From Streptomyces sp. CB02980 (GTDB lineage Bacteria; Actinomycetota; Actinomycetes; Streptomycetales; Streptomycetaceae): a stretch of 64,000 nucleotides of DNA. Positions within the stretch are counted from its first letter, which is position 1, and each line of letters starts with the position of its first letter. A program made the translations under genes and the position numbers. This document shows, one piece after another, positions 50,839 to 59,113 of this stretch. The notes under the pieces were generated by a model. The model had not been told where the DNA came from and did no database searches. It saw only the letters and a program-made list of their open reading frames with translations. The stretch is from positions 1 through 64,000 of the forward strand of contig NZ_JACSCH020000027.1 of the NCBI RefSeq assembly GCF_014451325.2, written 5' to 3'.

Positions 50839-51528
50839 TCAGCGCTTCGCCACGAACACGTGGGCCGCGACGTCCGCGTTCAGTTCGGCCGCCTCGCCGC
50901 TGCTGCCGACGAGGATGCCGCCCGCGGACTCCGTCACCGACACCACGGAGCCGGGCTGCACGCCCGCGCGCCGCAGCGTGTACATCAGCTGGGCGTCCGT
51001 CTGGATCGGCTCGCCGATCCGGCGGACGACCACCGTCTTGCCCTCGCTCGCGTCCAGCTCGGCGAGCGACACCATCGAGTCGTCGAGGAAGGCCTCGGCC
51101 TCCGCCTTCTCCCCGAGCTCTTCGAGACCGGGGATCGGGTTCCCGTACGGCGACTCCGTCGGGTGACGCAGCAGCTCCAGGACGCGCCGCTCCACGGCCT
51201 CGCTCATCACGTGCTCCCAGCGGCAGGCCTCGGCGTGCACCTGCTCCCACTCCAGGCCGATCACGTCGACGAGCAGGCACTCCGCGAGGCGGTGCTTGCG
51301 CATGACCCGGGTGGCGAGGCGGCGGCCCTCCTCGGTCAGCTCCAGGTGCCGGTCGCTGGCGACGGCCACCAGTCCGTCGCGCTCCATCCGGGCCACCGTC
51401 TGGCTCACCGTTGGGCCGCTCTGGTCGAGCCGCTCGGCGATCCGGGCACGCATGGGGACCACACCTTCCTCCTCAAGCTCGAGGATGGTGCGGAGATACA
51501 TCTCCGTTGTGTCGATCAGTCCGGACAT
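50839..51528 (-). CDS. dmdR1: Iron-dependent repressor DmdR1 (DtxR/IdeR family)
   Basis: A 229-residue metal-dependent repressor: N-terminal HTH (MRARIAERLDQSGPTVSQTVARMERDGLVAV), dimerisation/metal domain with HRLAECLL and the metal residues in C-R-W-E-H-V-M (CRWEHVMSEAVE), and a C-terminal SH3-like domain. With Fe(II) bound it should repress siderophore and uptake genes. ATG at 51528. A long plus-strand frame (to 51573) lies exactly opposite; in S. coelicolor an antiparallel gene called adm has been reported here. No iron box is seen inside the window. Confidence 0.93.
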   Translation of the reverse strand: MSGLIDTTEMYLRTILELEEEGVVPMRARIAERLDQSGPTVSQTVARMERDGLVAVASDRHLELTEEGRRLATRVMRKHRLAECLLVDVIGLEWEQVHAEACRWEHVMSEAVERRVLELLRHPTESPYGNPIPGLEELGEKAEAEAFLDDSMVSLAELDASEGKTVVVRRIGEPIQTDAQLMYTLRRAGVQPGSVVSVTESAGGILVGSSGEAAELNADVAAHVFVAKR

Positions 51529-51724
51529 ACGTGCCCCTCGATGAGTCGTGCGCTGGCCCTGCACCAATTCTGACGCATCGCGCCGACAACCGGGCCTCAC
51601 CGGCCCAAGGCGGTATTGACAGAGCAATGGTCCAGACCGCACCGTGATCGGCGACCGGGGCAGGACCAGGGCACGACCACGACATGACGCGACGACGCGA
51701 CGGCGACGAGAAGGAGCTTCTGGA

Positions 51725-52492
51725 ATGGGCGACAGCGCGGGCGAGAGCAAGCTGGCCGGACAGTTCTTCGACGCCGCGATCGGCCTGCTCCAGCAGGTGC
51801 GCGACGGCGACTCGGCCGAGATCGCCGCGGCCGGCGCCGCGATCGCCGAGGCCGTCGCCAACGGCAACCGGCTCTTCGCCTTCGGCGCGGGCCACTCCTC
51901 GCTCGCCGCCCAGGACGTCGTCTACCGGGCCGGTGGACTCGCCCTCATGAACCTGCTCGTCGTCCCCGGTGTCGTCGGCGTCGACGTCATGCCGGCCACG
52001 CTCGGCTCCGCCCTCGAACGCGTCGACGGCCTCGCCGGGGCGGTCCTGGACTCCTCCCCCGCCACCGCGGGGGACGTCCTGATCATCATCTCCCTCTCCG
52101 GGCGCAACGCCCTGCCCGTGGAGATGGCCATGAACGCCCGCGCGCTCGGCCTCACCGTCATCGGCGTGACCTCGGTGGCGTACGCGACGGAGACCAGGTC
52201 CCGGCACGTCTCGGGGACCTATCTCAAGGACCACTGCGACATCGTCCTCGACTCCCGGATCGCCGTCGGCGACGCCGAGCTCACCCACGAGGGCATCGAG
52301 GCCCCCTTCGCGCCCGCCTCCACCGTCGTCACCAGCGCCCTCATGCAGGCCACGCTCGCCGCCGCCGCCGAGGACCTCGTCCGCCGCGGCATCGAGCCGC
52401 CGCTGCTGCGCTCCGGGAACGTCGACGGCGGCCACGAGTGGAACGGCCGCGTGATGACGGAGTACGGCGACCGGATCTTCTACCGGCACTAG
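51725..52492 (+). CDS. SIS-domain protein (phosphosugar isomerase-like)
   Basis: A 255-residue SIS-fold protein (FAFGAGHSSLAAQDVVYRAGGL, IIISLSGRNALPVEMAM, HVSGTYLKDHCDIVLDSRIAVGDAEL). Members isomerise or sense phosphosugars. The start ATG has AAGGAG. Divergent from dmdR1, with 196 bp between; the neighbourhood is conserved in Streptomyces as I recall, but the functional link to iron is unknown. Confidence 0.9.
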   Translation: MGDSAGESKLAGQFFDAAIGLLQQVRDGDSAEIAAAGAAIAEAVANGNRLFAFGAGHSSLAAQDVVYRAGGLALMNLLVVPGVVGVDVMPATLGSALERVDGLAGAVLDSSPATAGDVLIIISLSGRNALPVEMAMNARALGLTVIGVTSVAYATETRSRHVSGTYLKDHCDIVLDSRIAVGDAELTHEGIEAPFAPASTVVTSALMQATLAAAAEDLVRRGIEPPLLRSGNVDGGHEWNGRVMTEYGDRIFYRH

Positions 52493-52501
52493 GCCTTGCC
52501 A

Positions 52502-52575
52502 GCTACCGGCTACCGGCGCTGGGCCACCGGCTACCGGCTACGGCGCTGGGCCCTGCCGACTACCGGCGCTGGGCC
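52502..52575. repeat. Imperfect tandem repeat of about 24-27 bp in a convergent gap
   Basis: Three copies of a unit ending CTACCGGCGCTGGGCC (second with CTACGGCGCTGGGCC) follow the SIS gene; the last covers the stop codon of the PEP-mutase-like gene. Confidence 0.78.
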
Positions 52576-53480
52576 TTGTCGGCCGCGGCCAGGAGCAGGG
52601 TGTCGAGGGTGGCGTAGTCGGTGCCGCCCTCCAGTTCCTTCGCCGTGCCCCGCTCAAGGAGTTCGCGGGCCGCCCGCCCCGCGAGCCCGTACGCCGCCTC
52701 CGCGATCGACGAGCCCGCGCTCACCCGGGCCGCCCCCGCCGCCGCGAGCTCGGCCACCGACAGCGTTCCCGGGCCCACCGCGACGTTCACGGGCAGCGGC
52801 GACCCGGCGACCAGGCGCTCCACCGTCCCGGCGTCCAGCGCGCCGAGGACGAAGATCCCGTCCGCCCCGGCCGCCGCGTAGGCCGCGGCCCGGGACAGCG
52901 TCTCCTCCAGCCACGCCTCGCGGTCCCCCGGCGGGAGCCGGTGCGTGTCGATCCGGGCGTTGACGAACAGCGGGACCCCGGCCTCGTCGGCCGCCGCGCG
53001 CGCCGCCGCGATGCGGGCGGCCTGCTCGGCGGCGGGGCGCAGGGCGTCCGGGCGGAGGGTGTCCTCCAGGTTGACGCCGACGGCACCCGCCGCGAGGACA
53101 CCCCGTACGGTCTCCGCGACCCCGGCCGGGTCGTCCGCGTAGCCGCGCTCGACGTCGGCGGTGACCGGGACGTCGACGGCCGCCGCGACGCGGGCGACGG
53201 CGGCCAGCGCCTCGTCCCGGCCCAGGTGACCGCCGTCGCCGCGGCCGAGCGACCACGCGACGCCCGCACTCGTCGTCGCGACCGCCCGGGCCCCCGCGTC
53301 CGCGACGACCCGCGCCGAGGCGACGTCCCACGCGTTGGGCAGGACCACCGGGCGACCCGGCACATGCAGCGCACGGAAGAGCCGGGCCTTGTCGAGAAGA
53401 GCCGCCGGAGCCGTCTGAGCCGCCGGAGCCGTCTGAGCCGCCTGTGCCGTCTGCGTCGCCTGAGCCGTCTGTGTCGTCAT
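52560..53480 (-). CDS. Isocitrate lyase/PEP-mutase superfamily protein
   Basis: A 306-residue TIM-barrel enzyme: LPNAWDVASARVV, VPVTADVERGY, GVNLED and FVNARIDTHR. The family includes carboxyphosphonoenolpyruvate mutases and 2-methylisocitrate-lyase-like enzymes; the KKCGH motif of true isocitrate lyase is absent. The N-terminus carries a short repeat (TAQATQTAQAAQTAPAAQTAPAA) that is probably a disordered extension. Substrate unknown. Confidence 0.87.
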   Translation of the reverse strand: MTTQTAQATQTAQAAQTAPAAQTAPAALLDKARLFRALHVPGRPVVLPNAWDVASARVVADAGARAVATTSAGVAWSLGRGDGGHLGRDEALAAVARVAAAVDVPVTADVERGYADDPAGVAETVRGVLAAGAVGVNLEDTLRPDALRPAAEQAARIAAARAAADEAGVPLFVNARIDTHRLPPGDREAWLEETLSRAAAYAAAGADGIFVLGALDAGTVERLVAGSPLPVNVAVGPGTLSVAELAAAGAARVSAGSSIAEAAYGLAGRAARELLERGTAKELEGGTDYATLDTLLLAAADKAQRR

Positions 53481-53518
53481 GGCCGGATCAGATCACACGC
53501 GCCGGAAGGGCGGTGCTC

Positions 53519-54853
53519 CTAGAGCGCGTCCGCCCGCTCCCCCAGGTCCAGCGCCGCCGCCACCCTCGACGCCACCGCCTCCGCGAACACCACGTCCTCG
53601 CGCTCGAACGGCCGGCGGCACGCGGCCCGCAGGAACGTCACCACGCCCAGCGTGCGGCCCCGGGAGCGCAGCGTCACGCAGACGGCGTGGGCCGCGTCGG
53701 CGGGCCACTGGTGGGCCTCCGCCCACACCTCGGCCGTGCGGCCCGCGCTCGCGCGGACCGTGCCCACCCGGTCCCAGGCCTGCAGCGCCGGGTGCCTCGG
53801 GCCGTACCGCAGCGGGATGCCGCCGCCCACCACCGGCGACGCCGGGCCGGGCGCGCCCGCCGGGGTCGCCAGGGCCCGGGTCAGGCGCCGCTCGCCCGCG
53901 ACCCGGTCGACCAGGGCGTGGTCCGCGAACCCGGCGAGCGCGAAGTCGAGCAGCACCGCCGCCGCCTCCGCCGGGTCCTCGCACTCCGCGGCCGCCGCAC
54001 CCGCCCGGTGCAGCTGGCTCCACCGGAACCGCAGCCGGTCCGCCTCGCGCGCCGCGAGCCGCTCCTCCGTCACGTCCTGGAACAGCCAGGCAACACCCAG
54101 CGGCACCGGCTCCTCCGCCATCGGCGAGGACAGCAGCAGGAAGCCGCTGCGCCAGCAGCGGCGCCGCTCCCCGGTGGACGTCCGCAGCGTCACCCACACC
54201 TCGGCGGGCGACGGCGGGGTGCCCTCCGCCAGGACGTGCTGGAGGGCGGCCTCCAGCTCCTCCGCGCCGTGCACGACGACATCGCCCAGCGGACGCCCGA
54301 GCAGGGCCGTACGCCCGGTTCCGAAGGCGCGGGCGGCGTGGCCGTTGACCATGGCGGGGCGCAGGTCGGCGTCCACGAGGACGACGCCCCAGGACGCGTC
54401 CTCGAACAGCGCCTCGCTGAGCGCCACCGACCGCTCCAGGTCGAGCTGGACGTGGACCTCGCTGAACGCGCAGTACACCCCCGCCGGACTGCCGTCCGCC
54501 CCTCGTACGCCGGCGGCCTGGCTGCGTACGAGCACCCGGCCGCCGTCCTTGCGGAGCAGCGCCAGCTCGTGGACCTGCCGGCCGGGGCCCTTCATGGCCC
54601 CCATCAGCCGCTGCAGGGTCTCCTCGGCGTCGGCGCTGCGCGCCGCCCAGCCCTCGAACCCGCGCCGCCCGACCGCCTCGGCGGCGGACCAGCCGAGGAT
54701 CCGCTCGGCCTCGCGGTTCCAGTGCGTGACCGTCCCGTCGGCGTCGAACGCGCAGAGCGCCGCGTCCATCCCGTCGAGCAGCGCGGCCAGCAGATCGGCC
54801 CCCGCTCCGGGAACGGAAGCGGTCGCGCTCGCGGACCCCGTGAAAGTACTCAT
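53519..54853 (-). CDS. PAS/GAF sensory protein without output domain
   Basis: A 444-residue protein with two PAS domains (about residues 10-130, ADGTVTHWNREAERILGWSAAEAVGRRG; about 140-270, VLVDADLRPAMVNGHAARAFG) and a GAF-like C-terminal part (about 290-440, LRSRGRTLGVVTFLRAACRRPFEREDV). SpoIIE, histidine kinase or GGDEF domains, which usually follow this arrangement in Streptomyces, are absent. ATG at 54853 with GGGGGG upstream. It may act through protein contacts. Confidence 0.82.
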   Translation of the reverse strand: MSTFTGSASATASVPGAGADLLAALLDGMDAALCAFDADGTVTHWNREAERILGWSAAEAVGRRGFEGWAARSADAEETLQRLMGAMKGPGRQVHELALLRKDGGRVLVRSQAAGVRGADGSPAGVYCAFSEVHVQLDLERSVALSEALFEDASWGVVLVDADLRPAMVNGHAARAFGTGRTALLGRPLGDVVVHGAEELEAALQHVLAEGTPPSPAEVWVTLRTSTGERRRCWRSGFLLLSSPMAEEPVPLGVAWLFQDVTEERLAAREADRLRFRWSQLHRAGAAAAECEDPAEAAAVLLDFALAGFADHALVDRVAGERRLTRALATPAGAPGPASPVVGGGIPLRYGPRHPALQAWDRVGTVRASAGRTAEVWAEAHQWPADAAHAVCVTLRSRGRTLGVVTFLRAACRRPFEREDVVFAEAVASRVAAALDLGERADAL

Positions 54854-55000
54854 CCCGGCACCCCCCATGCTGCCGCCATTCAACTGGAACGTGACGCAGA
54901 GCACATCACCTTCACCGAAATCGTTGCATCGCGGAAACGCATTCCGATACGGGGCCGCGAGCGGCTGCGGGAGCGGGTACGCCAGCGGCATGTGCGCCGG

Positions 55001-55723
55001 TCAGGGCGCCAGGCGCTCCACCCGCCACGTCTCTCCCGCCGGGCCGTCCGAACCCGCCGGGCCGTCCGCGCCGTCCGGATCCTCCGGGCCGCCCTCGCGG
55101 ACGTACCGCAGCCGGTCGTGGAGCCGGTTCTCGTGCCCCTGCCAGAACTCGACCGCGTCCGGCACGACCCGGATGCCGCCCCACTCCGGCGGGACGGGCA
55201 CCTGCGTGTCGCCGGGGTAGCGGGCGGCGAGCTCCCCGTACCGGGCGAGGAGTTCCGCGCGGGATGCGATCACCGAGGACTGCCGGCTCGCCCAGGCGCC
55301 CAGCTGGGAGCCGTGCGGGCGGGTGCGGAAGTAGGCGACCGTCTCGTCGCGGCCGATGTGCTCGGCGCGGCCCGTGACGATGACCTGGCGGGCCAGCGGG
55401 TGCCAGGGGAAGAGCAGCGAGGCGTACGGGTTGGCCGCCAGCTCCGCGCCCTTGCGGGAGTCGTAGTTGGTGAAGAAGACGAAGCCGGCCTGGTCGTAGT
55501 GCTTCAGGAGCACCGTGCGCGAGGACGGGCGGCCGTCGGGGGTGGCCGTGGAGACGATCATCGCGTTCGGCTCGTGGATCGCCGGATTCTCGGCGGTCTC
55601 CTTGAACCAGCGGGTGAACTGCGCGATCGGTTCGGGCGCGAGGTCGGCGGCCGACAGCTCTGTGGTGCGGTACTGCTCGCGCATGTCCGCGGGATCCAGG
55701 GCGTCGTTCACAGGATCGGTCAC
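55001..55723 (-). CDS. pdxH: Pyridoxamine 5'-phosphate oxidase
   Basis: A 240-residue FMN enzyme that oxidises pyridoxamine- or pyridoxine-5'-phosphate to pyridoxal phosphate. Motifs: REQYRTTEL near the N-terminus, RTVLLKHYDQAGFVFFTNYDSRKG, FPWHPLARQVIVTGRAE, and the terminal RLHDRLRYVRE...WRVERLAP. Between these last two is a Gly/Asp/Pro-rich insert (GGPEDPDGADGPAGSDGP) not seen in shorter relatives. GTG at 55723 with AGGA upstream. Divergent from the citrate synthase-like gene. Confidence 0.94.
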   Translation of the reverse strand: MTDPVNDALDPADMREQYRTTELSAADLAPEPIAQFTRWFKETAENPAIHEPNAMIVSTATPDGRPSSRTVLLKHYDQAGFVFFTNYDSRKGAELAANPYASLLFPWHPLARQVIVTGRAEHIGRDETVAYFRTRPHGSQLGAWASRQSSVIASRAELLARYGELAARYPGDTQVPVPPEWGGIRVVPDAVEFWQGHENRLHDRLRYVREGGPEDPDGADGPAGSDGPAGETWRVERLAP

Positions 55724-55920
55724 GGTGCCATCCTGCCGCAGCGCCTCAGTTTGCCCGGCACCGCGTGCCGCCAATCCTTACTCGCCGGATCGGCGGAGTG
55801 TGCCGGATGTCACGCTTCCCCGCATCATCGGAACCGTACAGACTCTTGGGCTGGACGACTGTTGAATCCCCACCATCGACCAGCATTCGGTTGATCGATC
55901 ATCGATAGAGGAGCCGCCTG

Positions 55921-57021
55921 ATGTCCGACTTCGTACCCGGGCTCGAGGGAGTCGTCGCGTTCGAGACGGAGATCGCCGAACCCGACAAGGAAGGCGGCGC
56001 CCTCCGGTACCGCGGCGTCGACATCGAGGACCTGGTCGGTCACGTCTCGTTCGGCAACGTCTGGGGTCTGCTCGTCGACGGCGCCTTCAACCCCGGCCTG
56101 CCGGCCGCCGAGCCCTTCCCCATCCCCGTGCACTCCGGCGACATCCGCGTCGACGTGCAGTCCGCCCTCGCGATGCTCGCGCCCGTGTGGGGCCTCAAAC
56201 CGCTCCTCGACATCTCCGCCGAGCAGGCCCGCGACGACCTCGCCCGCGCCGCCGTCATGGCGCTCTCGTACGTCGCCCAGTCCGCCCGCGGCCAGGGTCT
56301 CCCGATGGTCCCGCAGAGCGAGATCGACAAGGCCGATTCCGTCGTCGAGCGCTTCATGATCCGCTGGCGCGGCGAGCCCGACCCGAAGCACGTCAAGGCC
56401 GTCGACGCCTACTGGACCTCCGCCGCCGAGCACGGCATGAACGCCTCGACGTTCACCGCGCGCGTCATCGCCTCCACCGGCGCCGACGTGGCCGCCTCGC
56501 TCTCCGGCGCCGTCGGCGCCATGTCGGGCCCGCTGCACGGCGGCGCGCCCTCCCGCGTCCTCGGCATGATCGAGGAGATCGAGCGGACCGGCGACGCCAC
56601 CGCGTACGTGAAGCAGGCCCTCGACAAGGGCGAGCGCCTCATGGGCTTCGGCCACCGCGTCTACCGCGCCGAGGACCCCCGCGCGCGCGTGCTGCGCCGG
56701 ACGGCCAAGGAGCTGGACGCCCCGCGCTACGAGGTGGCCGCCGCGCTGGAGAGGGCCGCCCTGGACGAGCTGCACAACCGCCGTCCCGACCGTGTCCTGG
56801 CGACGAACGTCGAGTTCTGGGCGGCCATCGTCCTGGACTTCGCCGAGGTCCCGGCGCACATGTTCACGTCGATGTTCACGTGCGCGCGTACGGCCGGCTG
56901 GTCGGCGCACATCCTGGAGCAGAAGCGCACGGGCCGGCTCGTGCGTCCGTCGGCCCGCTACACCGGGCCGGGGCAGCGGAACCCGCGCGAGATCGAGGGT
57001 TACGCGGACATCGCGGGCTGA
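55921..57021 (+). CDS. Citrate synthase-like protein with Asp-to-Glu change in the active site
   Basis: A 366-residue citrate synthase family protein. The two catalytic histidines are present in GPLHGGA and GFGHRVYRAEDPR; the third catalytic residue, usually Asp in NVDFYS, is Glu here (NVEFWAA). It could be a citrate or methylcitrate synthase with altered activity or a related condensing enzyme. AGAGGAG precedes the ATG. Several palindromic pieces (TTGATCGATCA and others) lie just upstream at 55880-55910. Confidence 0.88.
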   Translation: MSDFVPGLEGVVAFETEIAEPDKEGGALRYRGVDIEDLVGHVSFGNVWGLLVDGAFNPGLPAAEPFPIPVHSGDIRVDVQSALAMLAPVWGLKPLLDISAEQARDDLARAAVMALSYVAQSARGQGLPMVPQSEIDKADSVVERFMIRWRGEPDPKHVKAVDAYWTSAAEHGMNASTFTARVIASTGADVAASLSGAVGAMSGPLHGGAPSRVLGMIEEIERTGDATAYVKQALDKGERLMGFGHRVYRAEDPRARVLRRTAKELDAPRYEVAAALERAALDELHNRRPDRVLATNVEFWAAIVLDFAEVPAHMFTSMFTCARTAGWSAHILEQKRTGRLVRPSARYTGPGQRNPREIEGYADIAG

Positions 57022-57072
57022 GCAGCCGAGTCCCGTCCGTACGGCGACGGCCCGACCCGCACAGTCAGGGCC

Positions 57073-57108
57073 GTCACCGCGGACGTCACTCTGGACGTCG
57101 CCGCGGAC
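57073..57108. repeat. Tandem repeat, 3 x 12 bp in a convergent gap
   Basis: GTCACCGCGGAC, GTCACTCTGGAC and GTCGCCGCGGAC follow each other without gaps; the unit ends (GTC and GAC) are complementary. It lies between the stops of the citrate synthase-like and oxygenase genes. Confidence 0.8.
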
Positions 57109-57127
57109 GACGCAACGCCGTACCCGG

Positions 57128-58171
57128 CTAGGACGACAGGGCCGGCTGCGCCTCCGGGTGCAGCAGCAGGTCCGCGTGGTGGCGGGCCGTCGTCAGCGGG
57201 TGCGCCCGCAGCTTGCCCTTCAGCTCGTTGCGGCCGTACTCGGCGAACAGCGGGTTCGCCGGGTCGGCCGTGACGCCGGGCGCGGTCTCCGCGTACGGGA
57301 AGGCCAGCGGGGTGATCCGGGCGTCGAGCCGCGGGTTGTAGAAGAACGGCACCGAGTAGCGCTCCGTCGCCGCGGGCGGCGAGACCACCCGGTGGTTGGT
57401 GGCGATCAGGTAGCCGTTGGTCGCCACTTCGAGGAGCTCGCCGAGGTTCACGACGAACGCGCCCGGCAGCGGCGGCACGTCGTGGAAGTTCCCGTCCTCG
57501 CGCTGGACTTGGAGCCCGCCCACCTGGTCCTGGAGGAGCAGGGTGAGGAAGCCGTAGTCCTTGTGCGCGCCGACGCCCTGGTCGTCGCCCTCGCCGCTGC
57601 TGCCCGGGTAGCGCACCAGCTTGAGGTGCGGGTGGGCGCGCGGCCCGAAGATGTCGTCGTAGAAGTCCTCGGGTGCGCCGATCGAGGCGAGCAGCTCGTG
57701 CAGCAGCCGCTCGGCGACCCCGCTGAGCCGCTCGATCCAGTGCAGGGCGGCGGTCCGCAGCTCGGGGAGGGCCTCGGGCCACTGGTTGGGGCCTTCGAGC
57801 CACCAGTACGGGGCTTCCCAGGGCGCGGGGGTCCGCGCGGGGCGCTCGGCGCCGATGTCGAGCTGGTCGCGCCAGTCGCGCGCGCCGGCGGTGCGCTCGT
57901 CGCCGATGCGGGTGTAGCCGCGGAAGTGCGGCGAGTTGATGTTGTCGAGGGCGAGCCGGTCGGCCTCGGGCAGGGCGAAGAAGGCGTGCATCGCGGAGGT
58001 CAGGGCCCGCGTCTCGGCCTCGGTCACCCCGTGCCCGATCAGCTGGAAGAACCCGACGTCGTGCGCGGCCGAGTGGAGCTGGGCGTGGAGCAGACGCCTG
58101 GCCTGGGGGTCGCGGTCTGCGGCGGAGAGGTCGACGATGGGGAGCTGCGAGGAGTACGAGCTGCGAGTCAT
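57128..58171 (-). CDS. Isopenicillin-N-synthase-type 2-oxoglutarate/Fe(II) oxygenase
   Basis: A 347-residue double-stranded beta-helix oxygenase. Metal ligands are HKD (GVGAHKDYGFLTLL) and the late His in TNHRVVSPPAATERYSVPFF, which also holds the RxS 2-oxoglutarate or substrate motif. The N-terminal IVDLSAADRDP and HDVGFFQLIGHGV segments are standard. The reaction is unknown; relatives hydroxylate, desaturate or cyclise small molecules. It is preceded by a short leader ORF with a Cys codon at 58299-58373, so expression may depend on an amino acid. Confidence 0.92.
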   Translation of the reverse strand: MTRSSYSSQLPIVDLSAADRDPQARRLLHAQLHSAAHDVGFFQLIGHGVTEAETRALTSAMHAFFALPEADRLALDNINSPHFRGYTRIGDERTAGARDWRDQLDIGAERPARTPAPWEAPYWWLEGPNQWPEALPELRTAALHWIERLSGVAERLLHELLASIGAPEDFYDDIFGPRAHPHLKLVRYPGSSGEGDDQGVGAHKDYGFLTLLLQDQVGGLQVQREDGNFHDVPPLPGAFVVNLGELLEVATNGYLIATNHRVVSPPAATERYSVPFFYNPRLDARITPLAFPYAETAPGVTADPANPLFAEYGRNELKGKLRAHPLTTARHHADLLLHPEAQPALSS

Positions 58172-58534
58172 GTGTGCGTCCGCGGGGTCTACGGGTGCCC
58201 GGGGCGGCCGCCGAGGGTGGGGCGGGGGCCACGGGTGCCGGTCGGCTTGGGCTCTGAACGAGGGACCCGGTGGGGGGCGCTGGTGGTGCCCCTTGGGGTC
58301 AGGCGGAGCGGCGACAGCTCATGGACGTGACGCGGAGGAAGTCCACGTGGCGACGGCGTACGAGCGTAGGCATGCGACCAGAGTACTGCGGTGGGGGTGG
58401 TTGGACTGTGGCGCGGGTCACGTCGCACGGGAGGACTTGCGGCCATGACGGGCTTCGGGAGGAAAATCCCCAGGTGGGAACCTCGGGTGGGCCCTAATCT
58501 TTACGCCGGCGTTTCGGGTGGGCCCGAATCCCTC
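58172..58534. other. Gap with leader ORF and direct repeats
   Basis: Besides the leader ORF at 58299-58373, the gap holds GGGGC...GCCCC stem-forming sequence just after the leader stop, and a 12-bp direct repeat TCGGGTGGGCCC at 58482-58493 and 58513-58524, close to the stop of the TetR gene. No other gene is seen. Confidence 0.6.
58299..58373 (-). CDS. Putative leader peptide (RRRHVDFLRVTSMSC type)
   Basis: A 24-codon ORF, reading MPTLVRRRHVDFLRVTSMSC then RRSA, ends 127 bp before the oxygenase start on the same strand. The core RRHVD(L/F)LRV(S/T)S plus a late cysteine matches a family of short actinobacterial leader peptides found in front of cysteine- and sulfur-related operons. The region after its stop can form a GC-rich hairpin near 58280, as expected for an attenuator. 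Ribosome stalling at the Cys codon is inferred, not shown. It is too short for ordinary gene finders. Confidence 0.7.
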   Translation of the reverse strand: MPTLVRRRHVDFLRVTSMSCRRSA

Positions 58535-59113
58535 CTACGCGAGCGCCTCGTCCAGCAGCAGGGCCCACTGGGCGACCACGCGTTCGCGGCGGGCGCGGTC
58601 GTCCGTGAGGAGGGTCGCGAGGCCGAGCCCGCGGGCCATGTCCAGGAGGCCCTGGACGGTTTCGCGGACGCCGGGCCGGGACTCGTCGGCGCCCAGCACC
58701 TCGACGGCGATGCGGTGGGACTCGCGGCCCACGCGGGCCTCCAGCTCGGTCACGCGCGAGCGGAGCTGGTCCTCGCCCGAGGCGGCGACCCACAGGTGGA
58801 GGGCGGCCCGGAAGAGGGGCCCGGTGAAGAGGTCGACGAGCGCGGCGACGGCCTCGTGGCGGTCGCGGGAGGGCAGGGTCCGCAGCGCCTGGGAACGCTC
58901 CTCGGCGACGTACTCGACAGCGGCCGTGAACAGGTCCTCGCGGGTCGGGAAGTGGTGCTGGGCGGCGCCCCGGGAGACGCCGGCCCGTTCCGCGACGACG
59001 GCGACCGTGGAGCCCGCCCAGCCTCGTTCGGCCAGGCAGGACACGGCCGCCTCCAGGAGCCGCTGCCGGGTGGCGCGGCTCCTGTCCTGCTTGGGTGCGG
59101 TCACAGCCGCCAT
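58535..59113 (-). CDS. TetR-family regulator of the CoA ligase operon
   Basis: A 192-residue repressor with the HTH VAVVAERAGVSRGAAQHHFPTREDLFTAAVEYVAEER. The C-terminal domain is of the type found beside fatty acid or phenylpropanoid degradation genes. Its start overlaps the end of the enoyl-CoA hydratase gene by 13 bp, so it is the third gene of the operon and probably autoregulates it through the palindrome at 61564-61585. Confidence 0.9.
   Translation of the reverse strand: MAAVTAPKQDRSRATRQRLLEAAVSCLAERGWAGSTVAVVAERAGVSRGAAQHHFPTREDLFTAAVEYVAEERSQALRTLPSRDRHEAVAALVDLFTGPLFRAALHLWVAASGEDQLRSRVTELEARVGRESHRIAVEVLGADESRPGVRETVQGLLDMARGLGLATLLTDDRARRERVVAQWALLLDEALA

Noticed and set aside
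12675..57108. Tandem repeats as CRISPR arrays
   Set aside because: Units are 9-26 bp, directly adjacent without spacers, and no cas genes are present.
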